Shown: positions 1 to 11,296 of the stretch, piece after piece
Position numbering within the stretch: the stretch's first letter is position 1
Layout: the number at the start of each line of letters is the position of its first letter
NCBI GenBank assembly: GCA_963930655.1
Contig: OZ005603.1
Location: 10,935,001-10,999,000 of the forward strand
DNA: 64,000 bases
Origin: Myrica gale
Taxonomy: Eukaryota; Streptophyta; Magnoliopsida; Fagales; Myricaceae
Reading direction: 5' to 3'
Translations under genes and position numbers: made by a program
The notes under the pieces: generated by a model
What the model was told of the DNA's origin: nothing
Seen by the model: only the letters and a program-made list of their open reading frames with translations
Database searches by the model: none

Positions 1-760
1 AGCTTGAGGAAATTTTGAAGAGCTTTGATCTCTAGAAGGGCATCACCTTCAAGCTTGACAGGATTCTTATGGCTTCTTGGATTCCTAACTGCGCTGCTAC
101 TGCCTCACCCTCCAGCGGACTGTCTACAATCTTCTTGCAGTTCTGGGCTCCCACAACCTTTCCTTTTTTATCACGCAGAAATCACAGCCCCTGCTGCAAA
201 TTCCTCTCTAAACGTCGTGTCAAAGTTGATCTTTATAGCACCAGACCAGGTTGTGGCCTGCAATTTGGTTTCTTTGACATTCCAGGAAGCCATATGTTCC
301 CGAGTAGCTCAGTGAATCTTTGCAACTATTGATTGGGCACCCCACTTTGTTCCTTGATCCACCAGATCATTTCTAAACCACCAAATCAGGTCGACCGTAA
401 TTGTGGCAAAAATCTGGAAGTGATGTTGGTCTTTTATTGGAATTCTTAACTTTTGATTTGGATCGAGGATGACTTTAATCCATTCCAGCAGCGCCAGTTG
501 GTGAAAAACTGTTATGTCAGTAGGTCAAGGAGACTCACGCCATACTATCCTACTTACGGGACATTGCAAGCAAAAACGGTGGATTGTTTCTGTAGCTCCT
601 CCACAAAAGGGGCACAATACATCTTCCGTTGCATTACCTCCGTTTGCTGGTCAATGAAGCAGTATGCCAAACAATTGAAAAGGAGAAAGTAAGTATGAAT
701 CATTGGTCAAGAGTTCTAGTTGTAGTGTTTTCAATATATTATATTCTATTTCACCACAAA
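1..760 (-). mobile_element. LINE-type RNase H domain relic
   Basis: Read on the minus strand, this stretch encodes broken pieces of the RNase H-like domain (RVT_3 type) found at the C-terminus of many plant LINE pol proteins: a segment like KINFD..., then DHKGKVVGAQ and LEGEAV...LGIQEAIR. It nearly matches 25341-25872, where the 3' end and a poly-A tail are also present. Here the element runs off the window's left edge and keeps its upstream-of-RNase H part to roughly 700. Stops and shifts break the frame, so it is non-coding. The plus-strand reading frames at 25-332 are antisense artefacts. The exact right boundary is uncertain. Confidence 0.6.
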
Positions 761-1131
761 CTAAAATGAAAAGATGTGTGTGTTAGGTGGTCTTGGGCCT
801 TCTCAATTCCAAAAGTTAGCTCAAGAAATGAGTCTTTCTTTCACATTTGTAAATTAACCGTTAGCCTCTTCTACAATTAATGTGAGACTAATCCCAACAA
901 CATGGTGGCAACTTTTATCAAGACAAAACGAGATGAAGTGATTTTCCATTTTTTTCGACATTTAGGTCAGATTTTTCCTTTCAAGGAATTTGTTCTAAGA
1001 TTTGATCAATGTATGTTAATAGAAAGAAAAAAATAAATAAATCGAACTTCTCATAGTCACAATTGCATTACTTGAGTGACACAAAGCTAATACCAAATTT
1101 CACTTGTGAAGTCAACTTATTTAGGAATAAG
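761..1131. other. intergenic, no feature seen
   Basis: AT-rich DNA with no coding signal, RNA gene or clear repeat. It ends at the target-site duplication of the hAT element that follows. Confidence 0.5.
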
Positions 1132-1855
1132 TAGGGTTGTAAATGAACTGAGTTGTTCTTAAACAACTCGAACTCGGCTCGTATAAGCTCGACTCGAGCT
1201 CGGTTCGATTTATAAATGAGCCGAGTTCAAACATCATTTCTGGCTCGATTTAAGCTCTTGAACAAAACTCGCATAAGCTCAACTCGTCTCATTTAAGCTC
1301 ATTTAAAAGTTCGATACACATTTATGTATTATAAATTTCTTATTTATTAATTGATTAATATTTAATAGTCACATATTAATAAAATATGCATTTGATTATA
1401 TTAATATATGCATAGATGTGTATTATCCATAAGAATTTGTTATGCCCTTTATATATAAATATATGTTATCGGTCATTTTTGCCAATTACCATAGGTTATA
1501 TACGAATCTAAATAATTTCCAAAGTAAAATTTGCACAAATGTCAAGTGTTTATGATATGACGTGTATCATATACTATAATACCATATGTCGGTACTTGAT
1601 TTGAGTTTTGTTTATGATATTTATATTTTCTATGCTCAAATTTTGTTGGTTGGTTCGAGTTTGAACTCAGCTTGAACTCGAATTGTGTATATATGTTTAA
1701 TAGAACTTGGGCTCGTTCAAATATGAAAAATTTTAAATGAATCGAGTTCAAACACCCCTACTGAAACTCAACTCGAGTTTGAACTTGCATATATGTCTAA
1801 CAAGCCAAACTCGAATAACCAATATTCGGTTCGACTATGTTCGAATTCAGCCCTA
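1132..1855. mobile_element. non-autonomous hAT element, TAGGG type
   Basis: The ends are inverted: the left begins TAGGGTTGTAAATGAAC and the right, read backwards, begins TAGGGCTGAATTCGAAC. It is flanked by a perfect 8-bp target-site duplication, GGAATAAG, at 1124-1131 and 1856-1863, the length expected for hAT transposons. The interior is rich in GCTCGA/GAACTCG-like words and carries no transposase. At 724 bp it is a deletion derivative or MITE. It shares terminus style with the element at 38589-40031. Confidence 0.85.
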
Positions 1856-1863
1856 GGAATAAG

Positions 1864-2779
1864 AGAAGTATCAATCAACAGAGATAACGATATGTTAATG
1901 TATTCGAGGCCTAAACGATGGCCCATCTAAGCCTCTGCTTTACACAGTCGGCCATTATCACAAAGGCCACAAAAACGTCAGGTCTATCTTACTTTCTTTC
2001 CACAACGGCAGACCGTTTTCGCATTTCACTTACAGAGGCCAAAGGACCAATTGTAAATCCTACAACTCCCTCTTTCAGCTTCGGACCTCAACCTTCCATG
2101 ATATCTCTGTAGCCTAAATAATATTCTGGTATGTAATCGCTCTGTCCCTCTCCAACATGGCTACGAAGATGTAGAACCATATGATCTATTCTCACACCCC
2201 CGCACACACACATACATATCGAGATGCAGAGAAGCCTGTACACAGGAGTACCGTTCGCTGTTATAGTGTATGAAGAATTGCTCCATCCAAATAATAATAA
2301 TTTGAGCATGATCAATGCGTACAAATTGTTTGGTGAAATGTCAAGATTGAGTATTGGGTCTGAGAAAAGTCTCGACACGTAGACATCACTGCTAGGCCAA
2401 TAATGATTAATGCACTGCTCCTATGATGCTTTGGTAATAAGACATACTTTTGTAATAGTGTAAAAATGCATTAAAACTAATGTTATATATGCTGGGGATT
2501 GAGTTTGTGGAGATTTCCATAAATCTCGATTTGGTTTTTGCTAGCATTCAATTGTGGCCTTGGAAGCCCCCAGAGTGTGTCGGAGACCATTTAAAATTGG
2601 GATTTGCTAAATTCCAATTTCCAAGCAATTGCAATTCACTAACGCCATTTATACTTGGCGCTAACATTAACACCATCTCCATATATTTGCACTGTGAAAT
2701 CATGTCCCTGGACTACCTTCAAGTTTTCAAAATCTGACAAAATAAGGTTTCCTTTTTTACTTAGCAAGGTGAACTGAAG
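1864..2779. other. intergenic, probable S33 upstream region
   Basis: No gene recognised. The part near 1918-2112 is less AT-rich than its surroundings and could be leader or promoter sequence for the S33 gene that starts at 2780, but no motif proves this. Confidence 0.3.
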
Positions 2780-2886
2780 ATGGCTACTGGTGGCTTCAAA
2801 AGCATTCTGGCCAAGGCAGTCACCAGTGGAGTGACCGAAGCAAGGGCAACGATATTCGGCAACGTCCTTTACCCAATAGGCCAGAG

Positions 2887-2933
2887 ATCACCCCATAAGT
2901 TTTTTTTTTATAAGCAAAATCACCCCATAAGTT
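2887..2933. repeat. 15-bp direct repeat around a 17-bp T-rich filler
   Basis: The 15-mer ATCACCCCATAAGTT occurs at 2887-2901 and 2919-2933, separated by a T-run and TAAGCAAA. The net insertion of 32 nt lies inside S33 exon 1, between the PHK and LLRKKLIGD codons, and changes the frame by two. It looks like a filler insertion with a 15-bp duplication. Confidence 0.9.
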
Positions 2934-3569
2934 GTTACGTAAGAAGCTCATTGGTGACAAGGTTGTTGAATGGTACCCATATGACATCATGAAAGACGAT
3001 CCTCTTGTCATGGCTCGTCGAGAACAAGAGTAATCTCTCTCTCCCTCTCATACTTATCAAATGTTTGGTTAGGTTTCTCAACTAGCATCTTCTTTGTGTG
3101 GAAACTATCATGATGCGAACATTAACGAGATCGTGGGTTTATTGGGTTGAGGATGAAAAGTGTGGTAGGGAAGGATTTTTAAGCACTGCAGTGCCTTTAT
3201 AAGTCTGGATAGAGCAGTCAACAAAAGCAAGCTTCCATTATGTTGCCTGTTTTATACAGACAAGCAGCATCTTATTGGTGCGTAGGAGTTAAGAAACTCA
3301 GTAGGCCTCACCGATACCATGCAAGAAACCTGTATAGTCCTGAAGTGATTCTCCACACTTCTAATTATGTAACATGTAATTTTGACAAGACCTTCTCTGC
3401 CACATTTGACACTAGCAGCAATGTACTACTGATTCGCTAACTAGAAAGTTTAGGGTAGTTTTACTCAGATATTGAAAATACCTAGATATATGCCTTATCC
3501 ACCTTTACGAAGTTGTCTTTGAATGTCCTGCCAATTGTTTCCCTACACTGTGATGCCATTTGAACTAGG

Positions 3570-4575
3570 GCTCATTTTGAAAATCCTAGTTTAGACCCTA
3601 ACTTCACCTAGAGGGGGGTGAATAGGTAAAATATAAAATTTACTTAAACAATACCGATATTAAAAACAAGTTTTAATATTGATCAACCTAGATAAAACAA
3701 TCAAATCAACACAACCATCAAAACATTAATTCAACTTGTAAAGAGATCAAACAAACACAAGGAGACAAGAGATTTGATGACGAATTGGAAAACTTTTGAA
3801 ATATCATTCAAAGGAAAAACCACTCCGGGCTAGTAGCCACCTGAAATCCACTAAGAAGAATAACTTATAATAGTGATTCAGACACGGGCAACCCCAGTTG
3901 CTTGACTCTGACACCCCTGATGTAATAATCTAAGCTACCTCGCTCAAACTCGTTCCAAGCGGCATTCACCCCAACGCCTTGAGGTTCTTCTTATAGATCT
4001 CCATGAACAACCTTGTTCATCAGCACTCCTTCACCACCATGAAGGAATCAATACAATATGATTGAAGAATGAGGAAGCAATCAACAAACTTGAAGCACAA
4101 ATTCTCTCAACTCTTTTTTCAAGGAAGAAGGCAGCCAAAACACTCAATAAACTCCTTAGCCAGGTTTTGGACGGTCAGCCTCGCTAATAGTAGGGTTTCA
4201 CAAGTCTTAAAAAGGAAACTCCAAAAATTCAGCATTTTCTGAAATTCGCGGGAGTCCGCACAAGCGTATGTCGAGCGCTCGTCGAACGCAACAGCTTTTG
4301 TCTGAATTTTTCCAGTCTCGCTCGAGCTGTTGGCGAGCGGTGGTCGAGCGTGATGAGTCTGTATAAAATTCTCCAAGGGCGCTAGATCACTGGTCGAGCG
4401 TGACGAGTCTGTCTGAATTTTTCAAGGATGCGCGAGCGTGTGTCGAACGCTGGTTGAACGTGATGACACATTAAACAGACCACTTCTAACTCTTGAACAT
4501 GGAACCAAACTTACAACTCAAACACGACATATTTTAACACGGAATAATGCCAATACGAAAATACCCTAACACATT
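3570..4575. mobile_element. unclassified dispersed repeat in S33 intron
   Basis: It begins near CCTAGAGGGGGGTGAATAG, a word common at the edge of repetitive elements in plants. A 140-bp part (about 3940-4080) recurs in inverted orientation at about 12075-12212 inside the MOSC gene, so the sequence is dispersed. No transposase or reverse transcriptase is readable and no terminal repeat or target duplication is clear. GTCGAGCG-like words recur at 4260-4470. Confidence 0.5.
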
Positions 4576-5746
4576 TCATGGGCATAGCTAAGATATTTAT
4601 TTAGAAATATCAGATATATAACTGTAGCGTAATATCTATGAAAAATATATTTCTTGGAATCAGTCTATGGCTAAATATTCAAGTTCCTAAATAAAAGCAT
4701 ACTTGTTTAATTCAATTAGCGCATACAAAAACACATATAGTGAACTTGAAAGTTCGCGGGGGGGGTGTTAATAAGTGAAAGTAATGCAAAGGTTTGTGGC
4801 AACTGGTGATGATTCCTTGTCGTTTTGTGTAATGTCATGCATTTTTATGTTGTATATTCTTCATTATGTGAGGTTCAGAACCAAGCTTGCCCGATTGCAA
4901 ACTTCACTACCTCTTAATTTGGATGGTTGTAATTTTCTGTAGCAGAAATAGACCCAGGAAATGGGTTGGTGATAAGCTATCAAGAGGCCTCTAATTGTGG
5001 GATTAGATCGTGAAAAGGGGGCAGGTTTGCAGTTTATAATTGAAAGTTGGCTATTGGTGGATTGACCTGAGCTCAATCTGGAGTTTCATTACTTGTTCCT
5101 TCCGCTTTACCTAAGCCAATTGGATTACTGGGTTGCCATGTGTTACCTTACAGCAATTTGTTGTTCCCTAGAAACAACATTATAGTATGAATTTAGTCCA
5201 CTGAAGTGTCGTACGAAGAGCATCTCAGTGTTTGCGCTCTCATTATTTTGGCCCGTTTGTCCTTACTGTTAATTAGAAAGTGAATCTCCACTCTCAAGGA
5301 GTTTATTGTGTTAACATTAGTTCTTTGCTTAGCAATGACTGAATTATTTTTCAGTAATCCTTCTATATACTGTAGATAGTTCTTTCCATTTGCTGAAAAA
5401 AGTTCTAAGGCAACTACTTGTGTTTATGTATTTATGTTCTTCTAATATATATGTTCTTATTATTTTGGACATAATTGCTTCTTTTATTCCCTTATTTGCA
5501 ATCTACTTCTACCTTTACTAGACATAATTTCCGTGGAATGTTCTTGTGTTATGTTGATGATTTTATGATAAGAACAGTTGGTATCTTAGGTTGACTTGGC
5601 CTTTGACTTGAGAAATGCAATCTGACATATATTTATAATGTGCTTTGCCCAGGCGCTCATCCAAGCTTGAAATGTTGAAGCGTCGTGGAAAGGGACCACC
5701 CAAGAAGGGCCAAGGAAAGCAAGCTGCCAAACGTAAAAAGAATTGA

Positions 5747-8103
5747 TATCTTTTAGTGCTTTGAGAGTCGAATAATTGATTGAATATTAAGGCTGTTGCT
5801 AGTTGTTTATCTTGTTTACCCTAACGTCACCAAAAAAAATTTCATGTTGGATTCGGTTATCTGGCATTCCCTCTATCCTTCCTTGTAGTCTCTGTAGGGG
5901 ATTTTAGCCCTGAATTAATGCTTCTCAGGCTGTGTAATATGAATTGCGGCTTCTTTTTTGTTCTTGGCACTTAATTTCTGCCTGAAAGTAGGTTTCAGGT
6001 ATCAGTCCATTTTCTTTTGTTTTTTTACAAAAGAGAAACTGAACAAGTTTTTGAATATTTTTTCCGACCAAAGTCGGGTCTTCGTCATCCAATTGTCAGA
6101 TCTCTGCCTATTTACAACTTTAGAATATCTTTTTCGAGTCTGTCAAAACCCTTTAAACGATCTATGTATATACCTGGCTGCAATCTATTTTCTAGAAAAT
6201 AAAGGCTCGCTGCATTCTTTACTCATGCGAAGGTTTAATAAGCGAGGCTTGCATTTTTTGCAACTGGAATAAAATAAATGGGGTTGCAAGTTACAACAGA
6301 GAAGTCACATTACATTGAAACTGGCGTTTATAGGAAGCCATGGTGCACTACTCTATGGATGCCAATAGGTTAAGAGAACTGCGACTTCAAGCACAAATAT
6401 AAATAGATAAATAATTTTAAGGTGGACCTTTTGTGCAAGAATCTTGCAACTTGTATAGCAGAAGACAACGTTCAATTGACATCCTACAAAATCTCTCTTT
6501 AGTGTCCCTGCCCAGAAAGCTTGTAGCTTTAACTGCAAAGATTCGTAACCGCAATCTGGAACCAGAAGTTTGACCCGAGCAAAAGGCATACTGTACCTGT
6601 GATGCTTCAAGTTCAAGCTGAAGTTCGCTTAGCACTAAGATTTTCTAATGTTTTAGTTAAATAACGAGATAACATTAGTTGAAGAACACCTTGTACCAAT
6701 TCTCGTAACTCTAGTCTCGTGGATATATTGGGACTTTCAGAAGCTGGTGATAACAACAAAATCTGAACAGGTAAAGTAAAGATTGGTGATTGAGAGTCAG
6801 AATAAAACAAATTTTTTGTTATGCAACTTCCCTTACTGGTACTCGTGGCTACAGCACATTTGAAGATTCAATACAATTTTACATGATGTATATTACTTAC
6901 AGAGCAAATATCTGAATGGGAAAACATCATTTGAGAACAATAGATGGTACAGGATTAAAGGAAAACTGTGTTAGTCCACAGGAGTTCCGGCACTAATTTT
7001 ACCAGTAATCCCCACATGAAAAAATGCGTGTACTTCCGAAAAGGCGTAGGGTGATAGTGGTCAGTTTGAATGGAGGAAAATGTGCGTGAAGAGGAGGGCA
7101 GTGTAAGGGGGAAGAAAATGGTTGGGTGTAGCAGGACATCTGTATTCTGGTAGTTATTACTGTTGGAATACCAAACGACACTATTTTATGAAGTTTAGCG
7201 TTTCAAGTTCCAAGAACCAACATAAAAACAATTGAAGTTCAGAAGTGTAACGTTGATATGGAATGTGAGGTTATGGCTCACGAGGCCTTCATGTTATCGG
7301 GCACTAAAATTCTTGTCGTCTTTCTGGTTACTGGATTAGTATATATATTTGCTATTTTTATTTCTTTTTGAAATATCAAATAAAAAGGTGTGTTTGACTG
7401 CTAAATAAAAATTATATTTTTTTTTAAAATAAATATAAAAAATTCATTCAAATCACCTCTCTCTCCACTTTTTCATTAATTTTCAATACATCAAAAAATT
7501 TTAATAGTATCATTTTCTCATGCACTACCATAAATCTTGTATCCAATGCCAAACTGATGCTTCTTGTTGTATTATAGATGATTTCATGAGTGTAAACGTG
7601 GATATTTTTGTATCCATTTTAGTTACATATTGATAAAATATGACAAGTGACAACATGGAAATCAATGGTGTTTGCATGTGATTCCAAAATTTTGATCAAG
7701 AAAATAATAATAAAATTGTTATAAAATAATCTCTCACTCCTTCCTTCAATAATCTATTTTCATTATAAAAAAATATAAAAAAATTCACTCAAACACTATC
7801 CTATGGATAAAGAGTATTTGATTTCAACTAATACCAATCAGGTAGAACATTCCAAATTTGATCGCCGTGACCTTGTAGAACTACCTTAAATTTGACCAAA
7901 AGTTTTTTTTTTTTGCTAAATAGTTGTTAAAAATAAACACAATGGAAAACATTGAAGCAGTGATGCATCAAAATCTCCAATTTTGAGGGTTGTTTAGAAT
8001 TATGAAAGAGAATATGTATGCGAAAGAACAAGAAATTTTAAAAATGATTTGGCCTTAGACACCTATAAACTCTAGAATTTACATCCTTATTAGAGTAAGT
8101 TGT
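5747..8103. other. intergenic, AT-rich, no gene recognised
   Basis: The first few hundred bases are probably the S33 3' untranslated region. From about 7330 to 7800 the sequence is very AT-rich, with words such as TCTCTCTCCACTTTTTCA that recur in the MITEs at 32581 and 48952, so decayed MITE fragments are likely. Minus-strand frames at 6353-6810 show no family I recognise. Confidence 0.4.
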
Positions 8104-8111
8104 ACTAACAT

Positions 8112-8894
8112 CAGTGGCGGAACCAGGACCGAATTTGAAGGGGGCCAACTCCTAAAAGAAAATGCTAAAAAAATAATTAACTACTTAATGCACAAAAATT
8201 TCTTAGAGTTAAAGTATTCAAAATTAAAGATTAAAAACATTAAAAATATATTATATTGAAATAAAAGTACCGTGTTATTTTTTGAGACTGATAGATATTA
8301 ATTGGATCCTACAGTTCTACATATTCTCTATACCGTGTCCGTGTGCAAATAAAATATGTGACACACTTTTTCGCTGATTTTTGAGTGCTTCACATTGTTT
8401 TCTAGCATCATTGTGAGCACTATTAATTGCACCAACATGGTCACCAAATACCTCCACTTCCTTTTTTCAATTGTTAAACCCCATAGATGTAAACACATCA
8501 CCTCCGGATCTTGACTAAACAAAACACTAGGTTTTTTCGAGTTAATATTTGACTCAGAAGTAGCAGTCACGCTAGGAGTACCAGACGACCCCGTTGGTTT
8601 TTTTATCAAAAACTTCTTCATTATCTAAAAAAACGAAAAACAAAATTTATCAATTTAATTTCACAAGTCACAACCTATTGTCCTAATCACAATTTCACAA
8701 CCTAAGGCCTAATCACAATTTCACTATCTAGTCATAATCACAATTTCAATATAATTTCAAAACTTAATTAATAATTAATAACCACAATAATATGAAAAAG
8801 AATGTGAAGTGCAACAATCTTAAAATCAAATAAGACTTGTAGTGAGATTTAAGGGGGGGCCATTTAGTTAGAGTATATATATAAGTTATATAAG

Positions 8895-8957
<63 letters not shown>

Positions 8958-9020
8958 AAAGTGAAGCATGAGGCCAACCGGGGCCAGGGCCCCTGTTGGC
9001 CCCCCTTGCATCCGCCAATG
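8112..9020 (-). mobile_element. deleted hAT transposon with TTF-type remnant
   Basis: Terminal inverted repeats start CAGTGGCGGAACCAGG on the left and CATTGGCGGATGCAAGG read from the right. A perfect 8-bp target-site duplication, ACTAACAT, lies at 8104-8111 and 9021-9028. On the minus strand, 8621 down to 8328 keeps the start of a transposase: MKKFLIKKP, then SQDPEVMCLHLWGL and later VCHIFYLHTDTV, like the N-terminal TTF-zinc-finger part of plant hAT transposases, but shifted and shortened. The catalytic region is missing. A long AT dinucleotide run lies near the right end. Confidence 0.85.
8894..8953. repeat. (AT)n microsatellite
   Basis: About 60 bp of uninterrupted AT dinucleotides inside the hAT element. 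Confidence 0.95.
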
Positions 9021-9129
9021 ACTAACATACATATGAATTGGTTACATAGAAAACAAATTCCACTACAACAAAATCAAGTTAATACACTAGAGAAAAAGTT
9101 TTTAATCATAAGTGTGATGACACATGATC

Positions 9130-9740
9130 TTGTCCGAACAGCTTACCTCAACTCTCACACATATTTACAGAGTTACATCTCATATAACTCCATGAGTTGC
9201 TGAAGATCATGGGTGTAAAGTTTTGCTTAGTTTACCTTGCTTCTAACTAAACCTACTAGTTTCTTAAAAATTTTAAAATTTATATATATCCACCGATTCA
9301 TTTTCAAGCTTTTTAGAATAAAATTATTGATAAGAATTTAAAAATAAATTTTTTTTATTTATTTTGGTCCATACCTATGACAAAAAAGATGAACTTTACC
9401 TACTGTAGAGTTTAATAAACTAACCATTAATAGAAAACCTCTCCCAATCTTCAAATAGTAAATCCTTTATTGTTCACATAACTCTATGATCTATTTGATA
9501 CTATATATTAAGCCGGAAAGTTTGAAGATTGAGAGACTATTAGGCAATGATCTAAATTCAATTCATGTTGGACTTTCAATTGGGTAATTATTGGTTTGTG
9601 AGAGTCTGAGATAGGGAAGACATAATTTTTTGAGATTATTTAAAGAAAAAAAAAGCAGTTTGTTACTTTGTTACGTCAATTTTTTTTTTTACTTCTTCTC
9701 TCTTTCTTTCTTCTTTCTTCTTCTACTTTCCTTTTTTTTA
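9130..9740. repeat. MOSC upstream segment, copy 1
   Basis: This aligns with 25880-26292 plus 29676-29800: shared landmarks are CATGAGTTG/CATGAGTCG, TTTTCAAGCTTTTTAGAATA, and TACTATATATTAAGCCGG. It is the distal promoter side of the MOSC gene. The matching segment at 25.9-30.0 kb is opened by a CACTA element instead. The segment ends at the T-run where the Pack-MULE is inserted. Confidence 0.8.
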
Positions 9741-11109
9741 GGCTAAAATGTTCCGTACGTCCCTGGGGTATGACTATTTCCCAGTTTAGTCCTTAGGGTA
9801 TGAATTTCCCTTAAAAAACTCCTAAGGTTGGGCCCTATTCCCAGAAGAGTCCTGTCGTCAGCTTATTGGACGGAATTGCTGACGTGACTAACAGAAGACA
9901 CGTGTTTGCTGACGTGACATGTTTAAAAATGAGAAAAAAATAATAAGAAGCCACGTGTATAATTCGAAGCTGAAATCCCTAAAATGCCCCAAAATCCCCA
10001 ATCCGATTTATTAACCGACAGGGGCTTCTTCTTGCCCATTTAGACCAAGCTGCAACCCAAAAACAGACCCACCCCTAAACAGCACTGAGAAAATACAAAA
10101 CGCAAGAGAAAAACGCGTAGCAGAGCAAAACAGAGTCTTCCCTCTTAAACTTGCTCTCTTGATTATTCCACTGACACTTGGTATACATCCTTCCTATCCT
10201 CCTCCTTGACTTTTGGCACCACCACCTTCAGAATCCAGCCTGCTTGTGAACCTTCTAGGCTCCTCATCCTCTGATTCCTTCTCGGCCTCCCCTTTAATGA
10301 TCAGAGTATTCTAGGCGACGAAAGGGTTCTCCATCAACTGATCCATCAGGTTCAGGACCTGGCTCAGGCTCCTTGTTGGAGAGAATGGGTCGAACACATC
10401 TACAATTCCATTCCAAACAACAGAGAACGAGTGGGTGACCAAAAACCATAACGATTGATAATCTCTCACGAACAGAGTCAATCCACAGTACGAGAAGCAG
10501 CACAAATATATGACAGCCAAATAATATGAAACCACACAATAGAACATAACCCAATAAAGAAATCTCGTAGTTCACGCTGAAATATAGAGGACTTTAAAGA
10601 AAGAAGGATAGAAAGAATAAAGGAAACTGAAAACTTGTATGACCGACATGCTCAGGAGAAAGAAAGAAGGAAAGAACCACAGAACCTGTATAACTACTCT
10701 ACCTGAGAAGTAGCCGGGGCCACGGCGGCGAGAGACCGAGCGTTTGGTCTGACGATCCACGTCGACTTCCCGGCCACGCTGGTCGAAATCGGGGGGTGGT
10801 CCTTAGGGTTCGGAAGAAATTTGGGAGGAGTGGTTCGAAATTTAGTGAAACTAATTTGGGTATTTTGGGGCATTTTAGGAATTTCAGCTTCGAATTATAC
10901 ACGTGGCTTCTTATTATTTTTTTCTCATTTTTAAACGTGTCACGTCAGCAAACACGTATCTTCTGTTAGCCACGTCAGCAATTTCGTCCAATAAGTTGAC
11001 GGCAGGACTCTTCTGGGAATAAGGCCCAACCCCAGAGATTTTTTAAGGGAAATTCATACCCTAAGAACTAAACTGAGAAATGGTCATACTCCAGAGACGT
11101 ACGGAGCAT

Positions 11110-11116
<7 letters not shown>
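9741..11116. mobile_element. Pack-MULE with long terminal inverted repeats
   Basis: Inverted repeats of roughly 255 bp cover about 9741-9993 and 10862-11116. Left and reverse-complemented right ends share CTAAAATG, CCGTACGTC, AGGGTATGAATTTCCC and AAAATGCCCCAAAAT. Such long TIRs and a likely 9-bp T-rich target duplication fit Mutator-like elements. The sister locus near 29800 has an empty site: a plain T-run where this copy holds the element. No transposase is present. The interior carries host gene fragments, on the minus strand, that match a mitochondrial small heat-shock protein. Confidence 0.85.
10193..10412 (-). pseudogene. captured small heat-shock (HSP20) gene fragments
   Basis: Read on the minus strand from 10412, the pieces are VDVFDPFSPTRSLSQVLN, MDQLMENPF, then NTLIIKGEAEKESEDEEP, and at the far end ILKVVVPKVKEED. 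These match, in order, the N-terminal, alpha-crystallin and C-terminal parts of plant mitochondrial (HSP23.6-type) small heat-shock proteins. Long parts of the alpha-crystallin domain between them are missing and the frame changes, so no chaperone can be made. The order is kept and internal stretches are lost, as in Pack-MULE captures. Identification rests on recalled family motifs. Confidence 0.75.
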
Positions 11117-11140
<24 letters not shown>

Positions 11141-11296
11141 TCAACATACCGAAATATTATAAGAAAGAAAGGCAAAAAGTTATCTCTTTTCGTGTCTTGC
11201 TACTGGTGCTTTCGCTTTACTTCCACTGCAGTTGGCTGCGCCAATGCCATATATATCATTACCATAACACAAAAGCACACACAGTACACCTTGAGA

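Larger units (their letters stand above)
2780..5746 (+). pseudogene. MRPS33: mitochondrial ribosomal protein S33, frameshifted
   Basis: Encodes the small mitoribosomal subunit protein S33 (Ribosomal S27/S33 family). Exon 1 is 2780-3029 and exon 2 is 5653-5746, with GT (after ...CAAGA) and AG (TTTGCCCAG) at the intron ends. Recognisable pieces are VTEARATIFGNVL, GQRSPHK, LIGDKVVEWYPYDI and, in exon 2, SKLEMLKRRGKGPPKKGQGK ending in a lysine-rich tail. Removing a 32-nt duplication at 2887-2933 would leave an open frame of about 103 codons, close to the family's usual size. As written, the duplication shifts the frame and translation stops near 2992. It is too short to be a normal plant intron and lacks clean GT-AG ends. 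So this is a damaged copy, or the assembly is wrong here. The 2.6-kb intron holds a dispersed repeat. Confidence 0.85.

Noticed and set aside
25..332. Plus-strand reading frames of 87-96 codons, and their counterpart at 25367-25672
   Set aside because: They are antisense to the LINE RNase H relic, whose minus-strand translation has clear domain motifs.
2887..2931. A tiny intron in S33 exon 1
   Set aside because: The 32-nt segment has no exact GT-AG pair that restores the frame and is below the usual plant intron minimum; duplication explains it better.
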